Below are positions 18,014 through 26,064 of a DNA stretch of 64,000 nt, in pieces (position 1 is the first letter of the stretch; each line of letters starts with the position of its first letter). The notes beneath the pieces are model-generated. The model had not been told where the DNA came from and did no database searches. It worked only from the letters and a program-made list of their open reading frames with translations. Source of the DNA: JAODBJ01 sp963782465 (GTDB lineage: Bacteria > Actinomycetota > Acidimicrobiia > IMCC26256 > PALSA-610); contig CAWAJR010000001.1 in NCBI GenBank assembly GCA_963782465.1, forward strand, positions 620,001 to 684,000. Reading direction: 5' to 3'. The translations under genes and the position numbers were made by a program.

Positions 18014-18502
18014 ATGCGCATGTCGGACGGAGTCGAGTGGGCCGCGCACTGCTGCGTCGTGCTCGCCGTCGTGCCCGAGGGAAGGGCGCTGCCCGCGGCG
18101 CGCCTCGCCGAGTACCACGGCGTCCCGGCCGCGTACCTCGCCAAGCACCTGCAATCGCTCGCCCGCGCCGGGCTCGCCGACACGGTCAAGGGGCCCCACG
18201 GTGGCTACCGGTTGGCGCGACCGGCGGCCGAGATCACCATGCTCGACGTCGTCGAGGCGGTGGAAGGCGCCGAACCGGCGTTTCGCTGCACCGAGATCCG
18301 CCGGCGCGGACCGACCGCCGTCGCGGCTCGTGAGTACCGCGCCAAGTGCGCGATCCACGCCGCGATGAACCGGGCCGACGACGCGTGGCGGCGGGAGCTG
18401 CGCAACACGACCATCGCCGACCTGCTGCGCCAGGTCGTGCGGGCCGCGAGCCCGAAAGCGCTCGCCCGGGGAGCCGACTGGCTACAGGAGGTACTGGCAT
18501 GA
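18014..18502 (+). CDS. Rrf2 family transcriptional regulator
   Basis: 162 residues. The winged helix-turn-helix has VPAAYLAKHLQSLARAGL as recognition region and GPHGGYRLARPAAEITMLDVVEAVEG, the hallmark of Rrf2 proteins. Two cysteines (FRCTEI and AKCAIHAAM, about residues 95 and 115) are in the region where Rrf2 members hold Fe-S clusters or sense thiols, though the classical three-Cys set is not complete. It probably represses its own operon through the palindrome just upstream. Its stop overlaps the epimerase start (ATGA). Confidence 0.88.
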   Translation: MRMSDGVEWAAHCCVVLAVVPEGRALPAARLAEYHGVPAAYLAKHLQSLARAGLADTVKGPHGGYRLARPAAEITMLDVVEAVEGAEPAFRCTEIRRRGPTAVAAREYRAKCAIHAAMNRADDAWRRELRNTTIADLLRQVVRAASPKALARGADWLQEVLA

Positions 18503-19422
18503 AGATCTTCGTCACCGGCGCAACCGGCGTGCTCGGCAACGCGTCCGTCCCGGCGCTCGTTCGGGCCGGTCACGAGGTGCGTGGAGTCGCCCGCACCGAC
18601 GAGAAGGCCGAGTTGCTCCGGCGCCACGGCGTGGCGCCGGTGCGCGTCGACCTGTTCGACGAAACGGCCGTGAAGGCGGCTGTCGGCGACGCCGACATGG
18701 TGCTGCATCTGGCGACCCACATCCCCGCCCTCAAGGAGATGGCGAAACCGGCGGCGTGGGAGACCAACAACCGGCTTCGCACCGACACGACGCGCCTGCT
18801 CGTCGACGCCGCGCTCGACAACGGGGTTGGTGCCATCCTCGCCGAGTCGATCACGTTCTGTTACGACGACGGTGGCGCCGAGTGGATCGACGAGGAAACC
18901 CGCTGGGCCGACGACGACGGGTCGCTCGCATCGATGATCCGGCTCGAGAACGAGATCGACCGCTTCAGGGCGGCCGGGGGGCGTGGCATCGCGCTGCGTT
19001 ACGGCTGGTTCTACGGGCCTCAGGCGCGGTCGGTCGACGAGATGCTCGCGCTGGCGAAACGGGGCGTGGCGCCGGTGCTCGGTTCGCCCGACGGGTACAT
19101 GGCGTCGATCCACATCGACGACGCGGGTGCCGCGCTGGTCGACGCGATCCATCTGCCGTCGGGCGCGTACAACGTGTGCGACGAGCCGTTGCCGCGCCGG
19201 GAGGTCATCGACACGTTCGCGGCCGCGTTCGGGTTACGCAAGCAGCACTTCGTACCTCGCCTCGTCCAGCGCGCCGCCACCCGCCACCGCGGTGATGCGC
19301 TCGCCCGTTCGCAGCGCGTGTCCAACGCGAAGTTCCGCGGGGCGACCGGGTGGGCGCCGCGATTCCCAACGGTCCGAGAAGGCTGGGTCGACACCGCGGC
19401 GCGTCGAGGGCAGTTCTCATGA
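18499..19422 (+). CDS. NAD(P)-dependent epimerase/dehydratase family protein
   Basis: 307 residues. The N-terminal FVTGATGVLG is the Rossmann TGxxGxxG motif of extended or atypical SDRs. The usual Ser-Tyr-Lys site is altered: SITFCY replaces the Ser strand and no clear YxxxK follows, so it may act as an NADPH-binding oxidoreductase or sensor rather than a sugar epimerase. It is the second gene of the Rrf2 operon, coupled by 4-base overlaps on both sides. A redox-responsive role is an inference from the regulator. Confidence 0.8.
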   Translation: MKIFVTGATGVLGNASVPALVRAGHEVRGVARTDEKAELLRRHGVAPVRVDLFDETAVKAAVGDADMVLHLATHIPALKEMAKPAAWETNNRLRTDTTRLLVDAALDNGVGAILAESITFCYDDGGAEWIDEETRWADDDGSLASMIRLENEIDRFRAAGGRGIALRYGWFYGPQARSVDEMLALAKRGVAPVLGSPDGYMASIHIDDAGAALVDAIHLPSGAYNVCDEPLPRREVIDTFAAAFGLRKQHFVPRLVQRAATRHRGDALARSQRVSNAKFRGATGWAPRFPTVREGWVDTAARRGQFS

Positions 19423-19853
19423 CCGCGGGTGTGCGCCGGGCCGTGCTCGTGTTGCTCGCGCTGAGCAGTGGGGTCGTCGGTTGCTGGGCCGCGTTCGCGC
19501 CCCGCGCGTTCTACCTGAACTTCCCGGGTGGCGCGCACACGTGGGTTGCGCCCGACGGCCCCTACAACGAGCACCTCGTTCGCGACGTCGGCGAGTTGAA
19601 CCTCGCCCTCACCGTGGTGACGTTGTTCGCGCTGGTGTACCTCAGCCGCGAGCTGGTGCGCGCCACGTCATGGGCCTGGCTCGCGTACGGCGTGCCCCAC
19701 CTCGTGTACCACCTGCGGCACCTGCGCCCGTTCGGTGGCGGCGACAAGGTCGAGATCCCCGTCTCGCTCGCCCTCGCGGTGGTCGGTGCGGTGCTCCTGC
19801 TGCTCCCCGAGCGTGCCCCCGCCGAAGCGAAGCCGCCACTCGAACCCGTCTAG
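19419..19853 (+). CDS. Small integral membrane protein, third gene of the Rrf2 operon
   Basis: 144 residues with four hydrophobic segments (about 5-23, 52-72, 78-95 and 112-130). ATG at 19419 overlaps the epimerase stop as ATGA. The first loop has a FYLNFPGGAHTWV stretch and the second NEHLVRDVGELNLAL, seen in small DoxX/DUF4345-like membrane proteins, but I cannot place it firmly. Co-transcription with the epimerase and Rrf2 gene suggests a shared stress response. Its last four bases overlap the antisense bL37 stop. Confidence 0.7.
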   Translation: MTAGVRRAVLVLLALSSGVVGCWAAFAPRAFYLNFPGGAHTWVAPDGPYNEHLVRDVGELNLALTVVTLFALVYLSRELVRATSWAWLAYGVPHLVYHLRHLRPFGGGDKVEIPVSLALAVVGAVLLLLPERAPAEAKPPLEPV

Positions 19854-19933
19854 CGACACGCGTTGGGGCGCTTGCCGTGGTTCGCCTTGTTGCGCCGGCC
19901 CCGGAGTTTGCGCTTCTTCGTCTTCTTGCTCAT
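19850..19933 (-). CDS. Ribosomal protein bL37 (27 aa)
   Basis: A 28-codon frame on the minus strand, too small for routine gene finding. It begins MSKKTKKRKLRGRRN and ends KANHGKRPNACR. The C-terminal KANHGKRPN stretch and the very basic N-terminus match bL37, the tiny 50S protein seen in mycobacterial ribosome structures and restricted to actinobacteria. The start has little Shine-Dalgarno sequence, so it may be leaderless. It overlaps the end of the opposite membrane-protein gene by 4 bases and diverges from the YchF-like gene. Confidence 0.85.
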   Translation of the reverse strand: MSKKTKKRKLRGRRNKANHGKRPNACR

Positions 19934-19975
19934 CCGGGGAAAGGTAGCGGAGGGGCGCCGGTAGCCTCAGCGGCC

Positions 19976-20998
19976 GTGGAAAACCTGGGTGTGGTCGGCT
20001 TCACCGGTGCCGGCGCGAACCGGCTGTTCAGCGCGCTCACCGGGCTGGAAGCGCCGAGTGAGTACGAGGCCGCAGTCGGTGTCGCGACCGTGCCCGACGA
20101 GCGGCTCGACCGTCTCGCGGAGATGTCGCACTCGCGCAAGAAGGTGGCGACAGGCTTCGAACTGGTCCACCTCGCGCTGACGCCCGGTGCCAAACCGGGC
20201 GAGGGCCTGGGCGCGCGGCTGCTCGGTTCGTTGCGCAATTGCGACGCCATCCTCGTCGTGCTGCGTGCGTTCGAAGAAGGTGGCGTCGCCCCCGACCCGG
20301 CCGGCGACCTCGCCGACCTCGAACTCGAATTCGTGATGACCGACGTCGCCACTGTCGAGACCCGGCTCGACAAACAGCGGCGCGCCGCGAAGGGCGACAA
20401 GTCGATCCTGCCGGAGATCGCGGCGCTCGAACACGCGCACGAAGTGCTCCTCGCGGGTGAACCGATCCTGCGTTCGAACCTCACCGCCGGGGAACGCGAC
20501 CTGCTCGCGCCGTGCTTCCTTCTCACCGTGAAACCGAGCCTCGTCGTGTGCAACACCGGCGACGACCTCGGCCCGGCCGCGGGGGCCGAGGTACCCGAAG
20601 GCGCGCTGCTCGTCCCGATCGACATCGAGGCCGAGATCGCGGCGATCGACGAGGCCGAGCGCGCGGAAATGCGCGAGTCGTACGGCATCGAGGAGTCGGC
20701 CCTCGACCGGGTCGCGCACGGCGCTTACCACCTGCTCGGTCGCAGCACCTTCCTCACCACGGGCGAGGACGAGAGCCGGGCCTGGACGTTCCGTACGGGC
20801 GCCACCGCGCCCGAGTGCGCCGGGGTCATCCACTCCGACCTGCAGCGCGGCTTCATCCGGGCCGAGGTGATCTTCTGGCAGGACCTGCTGGAGATCGGAT
20901 CCTGGTCGAAGGCTCGGGAGGTCGGCCGGCTGCGGGTCGAGGGGAAGGACTATGTGGTGCAGGACGGCGACGTGCTGGAGATCCGCTTCAACGTCTGA
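19976..20998 (+). CDS. YchF-like protein with degenerate GTPase site (DUF933/TGS C-terminus)
   Basis: 340 residues from GTG at 19976. The C-terminal half is clearly YchF/OLA1: FLTTGEDESRAWTFRTGATAPECAGVIHSDLQRGFIRAEV and the final beta strands of the TGS-like domain. The N-terminal NTPase fold is present, but the P-loop reads GFTGAGANRLF where YchF has a GKS/T, and the switch region DIAGL is replaced by LALTPGAKPGEGLG. Nucleotide binding is therefore doubtful. It may be a catalytically dead paralogue acting at the ribosome; its neighbour bL37 is suggestive only. Canonical YchF is about 360 residues. Confidence 0.82.
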   Translation: MENLGVVGFTGAGANRLFSALTGLEAPSEYEAAVGVATVPDERLDRLAEMSHSRKKVATGFELVHLALTPGAKPGEGLGARLLGSLRNCDAILVVLRAFEEGGVAPDPAGDLADLELEFVMTDVATVETRLDKQRRAAKGDKSILPEIAALEHAHEVLLAGEPILRSNLTAGERDLLAPCFLLTVKPSLVVCNTGDDLGPAAGAEVPEGALLVPIDIEAEIAAIDEAERAEMRESYGIEESALDRVAHGAYHLLGRSTFLTTGEDESRAWTFRTGATAPECAGVIHSDLQRGFIRAEVIFWQDLLEIGSWSKAREVGRLRVEGKDYVVQDGDVLEIRFNV

Positions 20999-21108
20999 CC
21001 GGGTGGTGGGCCCGCCGCTGCCGATCGTGGAGCCGACCTGCACTACGTTGCCGCCAACGTTGGCAAACGGAGACGCGTGGACGCGTCCGTGATCCCGCCC
21101 GGAAAACG

Positions 21109-21438
21109 ATGCCCTGGCTGGTTCGAGGTGAAGACGTGTTGGCGGCGGCGGAGGTGGCGTTGTCGCGCCACGACCGGCGCCAGGGCCTCATGGGCCGCGA
21201 CGACCTCGACGGCGTCCTCGTGCTGCGCCCGTGCCGGCAGGTGCACACCTTCGGGATGCGGTTCCCGATCGATGTCGCGTTCTGCGACCGCGACGGTTTC
21301 GTGCTGCACACCTGCACCCTCCCGCCGTGGCGGGTGTCGAAACCGGTGCTGCGTTCGCATCTCGTGATCGAGGCGCGTGCCGGTGCACTCGACCGCTGGA
21401 AGCTCCGGCCCGGAGACGTCGTCGAGGTGAGCGAGTGA
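21109..21438 (+). CDS. DUF192 family protein
   Basis: 109 residues from ATG at 21109 (GGAAAA just upstream). The DUF192 pattern is visible: RRQGLMGRDDLDGVLVLRPCRQVHTFGMRFPIDVAF followed by VLEARAGALDRWKLRPGDVVEV-like end. The family has a small beta-barrel fold of unknown function; most members are exported, but no signal peptide is seen here. Its last codons overlap the rsmI start as GTGA, so the two are translationally coupled. Confidence 0.82.
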   Translation: MPWLVRGEDVLAAAEVALSRHDRRQGLMGRDDLDGVLVLRPCRQVHTFGMRFPIDVAFCDRDGFVLHTCTLPPWRVSKPVLRSHLVIEARAGALDRWKLRPGDVVEVSE

Positions 21439-22298
21439 CCGATCCCGCCGGTGGCGCGCTGGTGCTCGTCGCCACCCCCATCGGCAACCTCGGCGACCTC
21501 TCCGAGCGGGCGATCGCGATGTTGAGCGCGGCCGACGTGATCGCGGCCGAAGACACTCGACGAACGCGCGGCCTGCTCACCCACGCCGGGATCTCCAGCG
21601 GCGCGCGTCTGCGGTCGGTGCACGCGCACAACGAGCGGGCCGAAGCGAAGCACATCGTCGAGTTGGTACGTGCGGGCAAGCGAGTCGTCTACGTGAGCGA
21701 CGCGGGCACGCCCGGCATCGCCGACCCCGGCGAACGCCTCGTGCGTGCCTGCATCGATCCGCGGCTTCCCGTAGAAGTGGTGCCCGGCCCGAGCGCCCTG
21801 CTCGCCGCGCTCGTGTTGTCGGGTCTTCCGACCGGACGGTTCCGGTTCGAGGGGTTCCTGCCGCGAAAAGGCAAGGAACGGGCGCAGCGGATCGAGGCCG
21901 TCGCCGCGGCCGACAGCACCGTCGTGATCTACGAGTCACCGCACCGGGTGCTCGCGACGCTCGCCGATCTCGAGGTCGCCCTGGGACCCGACCGGCCCGT
22001 TGCCGTCGCGCGCGAGCTCACCAAGGTGTTCGAGGAGGTCGCGCGAGGCAGCGTGTCCGCGGTGAAGTCACAGTTGGCGGGCACGACCGAACCGCGAGGC
22101 GAGCACGTCATCGTGATCGGCGCCGCCGCGCGCGACGAGCACGTCGGCGACGACCTGCTGTTGCAAGCCGTCACCGACGCGATGTCGGGTGGCGCGAGCG
22201 CGCGCGATGCCGCGGCGTCGGTTGCACGCGACCTCGGTGTGCCTCACCGGCGCGCGTACGACGCGGCGTTGCGGGTGCGCGCTACGTCACGGGCGTAG
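21435..22298 (+). CDS. rsmI: 16S rRNA (cytidine(1402)-2'-O)-methyltransferase
   Basis: 287 residues, GTG start within the DUF192 stop. The tetrapyrrole-methylase-type fold shows LVATPIGNLGDLSERA at the N-terminus, AAEDTRRTRGLL, VSDAGTPGIADPG and YESPHRVLATL, all diagnostic of RsmI, which 2'-O-methylates C1402 in the ribosomal P site. The C-terminal ARDAAASVARDLGVPHRRAYDAAL is the usual helical tail. It overlaps the antisense AbrB-type gene by 17 bases. Confidence 0.92.
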   Translation: MTDPAGGALVLVATPIGNLGDLSERAIAMLSAADVIAAEDTRRTRGLLTHAGISSGARLRSVHAHNERAEAKHIVELVRAGKRVVYVSDAGTPGIADPGERLVRACIDPRLPVEVVPGPSALLAALVLSGLPTGRFRFEGFLPRKGKERAQRIEAVAAADSTVVIYESPHRVLATLADLEVALGPDRPVAVARELTKVFEEVARGSVSAVKSQLAGTTEPRGEHVIVIGAAARDEHVGDDLLLQAVTDAMSGGASARDAAASVARDLGVPHRRAYDAALRVRATSRA

Positions 22299-22599
22299 TG
22301 TGCAACAGCTCGACACAGGACGCGCAGATGTGCTTGTCGCGCACGCGCCTGAGCCCTTCGGTCCCTCCGCACAAGGCGCAGGCCGCTTCGAGTCGTTGCA
22401 AGACGAGGTGACCCTCCTCGACGTGAATGTCGAGCAGGTCGCCTTCTTTGATCCCGAGCAATCGGCGTAGCTCTGCGGGAACGACGACTCGTCCGAGCGC
22501 GTCGATCCGGCGAGCGGTGCCGATCGGCTCCCCACCAGACGATCGCAGCCGTTGTCGCGCAGTGCTTCCGTGCTCGCTCGCGTCTGGCACGGTGATCAT
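22282..22599 (-). CDS. AbrB/SpoVT-like DNA-binding protein with C-terminal CxxC pairs
   Basis: 105 residues from ATG at 22599; the frame stays open upstream but loses protein character. A swapped-hairpin AbrB domain is clear: RRIDALGRVVVPAELRRLLGIKEGDLLDIHVEEGHLVLQR (about residues 28-67). It is followed by CALC and CASC pairs 15 residues apart, a probable zinc knuckle. This resembles AbrB-like transition regulators more than MazE antitoxins, and no toxin gene is next to it. It sits antisense to the end of rsmI and diverges from metG across 265 bases, in which I see no clear promoter elements. Confidence 0.8.
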   Translation of the reverse strand: MITVPDASEHGSTARQRLRSSGGEPIGTARRIDALGRVVVPAELRRLLGIKEGDLLDIHVEEGHLVLQRLEAACALCGGTEGLRRVRDKHICASCVELLHTTPVT

Positions 22600-22864
22600 G
22601 TTCCGTCGCCAGACGTCGAACGCGTGTGAACGTTCACGTTCTTCTCCCGGTGCAGCGTCCGTCGGACCGACCTCGTCGTCCACCGCCCTGGACGCAACGC
22701 CGTGCGGGTTTGCTCGATTGTCTTGCCCGATTGCTCGGGTACTGCTTCGAGTAACCCCGGCACAGAGGCCGGTGAAGCCCGTTTCGATGAGCGTACATCG
22801 CGTCGGGATGGGATGAGAGATCCCTAACGTGTCGTAACCCACCTCGCGGCCACAATGGGGAGCG

Positions 22865-24382
22865 ATGTCTTCGTTCTATGTGACGACGCCGATCTACTAC
22901 CCGAACGACGTGCCCCACATCGGGCATGCCTACACAACCGTCGCCGGCGACGTGCTCACCCGGTGGCGGCGCCTGTTCGGCGACGACGTGCTGTTCGTCA
23001 CCGGTACCGACGAGCACGGGCTGAAGATCCAGCGGGCCGCCGAGGCCAACGACATCTCGCCCCAGGAGATGGTCGACCGGACGAGCGCCCAATTCCGCGA
23101 CGCATGGCGCCTCCTCGACATCGCAAACGACGACTTCATCCGCACGACCGAAACCCGCCATCGCGTGGCCGTGCAGCAGTTTCTCCAAGCCGTCTACGAC
23201 AACGGCGACATCGAGCTCGGCACCTACGAGGGGCTCTATTGCGTCGCGTGCGAGGAGTACTACACCGACGACGAACTGATCGACGGGAACTGCCCCGTCC
23301 ACGGCACGCCGGTCGAGCACGTCACCGAAGAGAACTACTTCTTCAAGCTCTCGCGCTACGAAGAGCGCCTGTTGCAGCACTACGCCGACCATCCCGAAGC
23401 CGTCCAACCCGATTCCCGCCGCAACGAAGTGCTCGGGTTCATCAAACAGGGTTTGCGCGACTTCTCGATGAGCCGCACCTCGATCTCGTGGGGCATTCCC
23501 TTGCCGTGGGATACGAAGCACGTCACCTACGTGTGGTTCGAGGCGCTCTTCAACTACTGCACCGCGGCCGGGTACGGCAGCGATCCCGAGAAATTCGCGC
23601 GCTACTGGCCGGTGGACCATCACATCGTCGGCAAGGACATCTTGCGTTTCCATGCTGTTTTCTGGCCGGCAATGTTGATGTCGGGCGGCCTGGCACCACC
23701 GAAGAACGTGTTCGCGCACGGGTGGTTGCTCGTCGGCGGCGAGAAGATGTCGAAGACACGCATGAACCAGATCACGCCGGCCGACCTCGTCGCGGAGTTC
23801 GGCGTCGACGGCTTCCGCTACCACTTCATGGTCGACCAGCGTTTCGGTCCCGACGGCGACTTCAGTTACGAAGCGATGCTCGCCCGTTACAACAGCGACC
23901 TCGCGAACAACTTCGGGAACCTCGCGAACCGCGTCCTCACGATGGCGGTGAACTACTGCGGTGGGATCGTCCCCGACACCCGTGCCGACGGTCACCTCCG
24001 CGACGCGGCCGCGGCCGCGTTCGACGGCCTCCGCACGCACATCGAGAAGCTCGACTTCGCGAACGGTTACGGCGCGGTGTGGGACCTCATCGGGGCCACC
24101 AACTCCTACATCGAAGAAAGCCAACCGTGGGCGCTCAACAAGGCGGGCGACACGGCCGCGGTCGCGGCGGTGATCGGCGACTGTCTCGAAGCCTTGCGCA
24201 TCGTCGCCGTACTCACGTGCCCGCTGATGCCCCGCGCCTCGACCGAACTGTGGCGGCGGCTCGGTCAGCCCGGCCGCCCCGACGAGCAACGGTTGCCGGC
24301 GGCCGCCGAATGGGGCCTGCTCCCGGCGGGGAACCGGCTCGAGAAGGGCGCGCCGTTGTTCCCCCGCAAGGAAGCCTCGTGA
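22865..24382 (+). CDS. metG: Methionyl-tRNA synthetase
   Basis: 505 residues, the short type without the C-terminal tRNA-binding domain. It charges tRNA-Met. Class I motifs are HIGH at residues 18-21 and KMSKT from Lys294. A single zinc knuckle is seen as CVACEEYYTDDELIDGNCPVH. The anticodon-binding helical domain includes NFGNLANRVL and ESQPWALNK. GTGA at its end couples it to tatD, and the order metG-tatD-rsmA-ispE is conserved in actinobacteria. Confidence 0.95.
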   Translation: MSSFYVTTPIYYPNDVPHIGHAYTTVAGDVLTRWRRLFGDDVLFVTGTDEHGLKIQRAAEANDISPQEMVDRTSAQFRDAWRLLDIANDDFIRTTETRHRVAVQQFLQAVYDNGDIELGTYEGLYCVACEEYYTDDELIDGNCPVHGTPVEHVTEENYFFKLSRYEERLLQHYADHPEAVQPDSRRNEVLGFIKQGLRDFSMSRTSISWGIPLPWDTKHVTYVWFEALFNYCTAAGYGSDPEKFARYWPVDHHIVGKDILRFHAVFWPAMLMSGGLAPPKNVFAHGWLLVGGEKMSKTRMNQITPADLVAEFGVDGFRYHFMVDQRFGPDGDFSYEAMLARYNSDLANNFGNLANRVLTMAVNYCGGIVPDTRADGHLRDAAAAAFDGLRTHIEKLDFANGYGAVWDLIGATNSYIEESQPWALNKAGDTAAVAAVIGDCLEALRIVAVLTCPLMPRASTELWRRLGQPGRPDEQRLPAAAEWGLLPAGNRLEKGAPLFPRKEAS

Positions 24383-25176
24383 CGGGCGAAGTGCAGTGGG
24401 TCGACTCGCACTGCCACGTGCAGCCCGGGCACGGCGCCGACACCATGGAAGGCTCGAACGAACTGGTGGTGCGGGCGCGCGGTGCCGGCGTGGCCTGGAT
24501 GGTGTGCGTCGGCACCGACCTCGAGACGTCGCTGCGCGCGATGGAGCTCGCCGGTCACCATCGCGACGTGTACGCGACGGTCGGCCTGCACCCGCACGAT
24601 GCGTCGAAGCTCTCGGCCGAGTGGGGCGCGCTCGAGCCGCTCGCGCTCGACGATCGTGTCGTCGGGGTCGGTGAAGCCGGCTTCGACCTCTTCTACGAGC
24701 ACTCGCCTCGCGACGAGCAGGAGACCGCGTTCCGGTTCCAGGTCCGTCTCGCGAAGCGGCTCGATCGCACACTGGTGATCCATTCCCGCGACGCCTGGGA
24801 CGACACGTTCCGGGTGCTCGAAGACGAAGGGCCGCCGCCGCGGACGGTATTCCACTGCTTCACCGGCGGGCCGCGGGAGGCACGGCGGGCACTCGAACTC
24901 GGCACGTACCTGTCGTTCAGCGGAATCGTTTCGTTCCGCAGCGCGGACGAGTTACGCGAAGCCGCCGCGATCGTTCCCGACGACCGGCTCCTCGTCGAGA
25001 CCGACAGCCCCTTCCTGACGCCCGAGCCCTACCGGGGCCGGCCCAACGAACCTGCGCTCGTTCCCGTGGTCGGCGCGGCGCTGGCCGCGGCGCGCGGCAC
25101 CGACGTCGATGCGGTTGCGCGCCTCACGAGCGAGAACGCCGCCCGCGCGTTCTCAGTCCTTCCCGAACGTGCCTGA
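24379..25176 (+). CDS. TatD family metal-dependent DNase
   Basis: 265 residues from GTG at 24379, overlapping the metG stop. Metal ligands typical of TatD are visible: DSHCH near residue 10, GEAGFD (Glu), VIHSRDA (His), HCFTG (His) and ETDSPFLTPEPYRG (Asp). TatD proteins are magnesium-dependent 3'-5' exonucleases or deoxyribonucleases; the name comes from the tat operon of E. coli and does not imply a transport role. Position between metG and rsmA is the usual one. Confidence 0.92.
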   Translation: MTGEVQWVDSHCHVQPGHGADTMEGSNELVVRARGAGVAWMVCVGTDLETSLRAMELAGHHRDVYATVGLHPHDASKLSAEWGALEPLALDDRVVGVGEAGFDLFYEHSPRDEQETAFRFQVRLAKRLDRTLVIHSRDAWDDTFRVLEDEGPPPRTVFHCFTGGPREARRALELGTYLSFSGIVSFRSADELREAAAIVPDDRLLVETDSPFLTPEPYRGRPNEPALVPVVGAALAAARGTDVDAVARLTSENAARAFSVLPERA

Positions 25177-25224
25177 CGGATACCCGCGGTGGGGCCGGAT
25201 CGTCACGCGAGTCGGAGGCGCGCC

Positions 25225-26064
25225 GTGCCCCCGCTGCTGACGCCGGCATCGATCAGATCATTGCTCGACGCGCACGGCTTGCAGCCGTCGCGCGCGCTCG
25301 GTCAGAACTTCCTCGCCGACCCGAACACCGCGGAACGCATCGCGCGGCTCGCGGGCGTCGGTCCCGGTGATCGGGTAGTGGAGGTCGGCCCGGGGCTCGG
25401 TTCGCTGACCCTCGCGCTGCACGCGGCGGGAGCCTCCGTCGTCGCCGTCGAGCTCGATCGCCATCTGGTGCGCGCGCTCGAAGCGGTCGTGGGCGGCCTC
25501 GGGGTGCGCATCGTCGTCGCCGACGCGCTCACCACCGATTGGGGCGAGGTGCTCGGCAGGCAAACCGGCTGGGCCATGGTCGCAAACCTCCCGTACAACA
25601 TCGCGACGCCGCTCGTGATGCGATGCCTCGAAGAGGCCCCGATGATCGACCGCTTCCTCGTGATGGTGCAGCGTGAAGTGGGGGAGCGGCTCGCCGCGCC
25701 GCCCGGCAGCCGCACGTACGGCGCGGTCTCGGTGCGCGTCGCGTACTACGCGGACGCCGCCGTGGTCGGTGTCGTACCGCCGACCGTGTTCGTGCCCCGG
25801 CCGAAGGTCGAGTCGGCACTCGTGCGCCTCGTGCGGCGCGAGACGCCACCCGTCGACGTCCCCGATGTCGAGCGCCTGTTCACGATCGTCCGGGCCGGGT
25901 TCGCGACGCGACGGAAGATGTTGCGCCGGGCGCTGCTGCCCGTGCTCGGCGATCGCACCGCGGCGGTGCTCGAACGAGCCGGCATCGATCCGGCGGCGCG
26001 CGCGGAAACGCTCGGGCTCGACGCGTGGGCCGCGCTCGGCCGTGCCGATGCGGGTGCAATGTGA
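25225..26064 (+). CDS. rsmA: 16S rRNA (adenine(1518)-N6/adenine(1519)-N6)-dimethyltransferase
   Basis: 279 residues from GTG at 25225, preceded by GGAGG; 12 upstream in-frame codons are left out. KsgA/RsmA signatures are RALGQNFLADPNTAERI, the SAM-binding EVGPGLGSLT, the acidic VELDRHL, and the catalytic NLPYNIATPLV. It dimethylates two adenines in helix 45 of 16S rRNA. The stop overlaps ispE by GTGA. Confidence 0.93.
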   Translation: MPPLLTPASIRSLLDAHGLQPSRALGQNFLADPNTAERIARLAGVGPGDRVVEVGPGLGSLTLALHAAGASVVAVELDRHLVRALEAVVGGLGVRIVVADALTTDWGEVLGRQTGWAMVANLPYNIATPLVMRCLEEAPMIDRFLVMVQREVGERLAAPPGSRTYGAVSVRVAYYADAAVVGVVPPTVFVPRPKVESALVRLVRRETPPVDVPDVERLFTIVRAGFATRRKMLRRALLPVLGDRTAAVLERAGIDPAARAETLGLDAWAALGRADAGAM

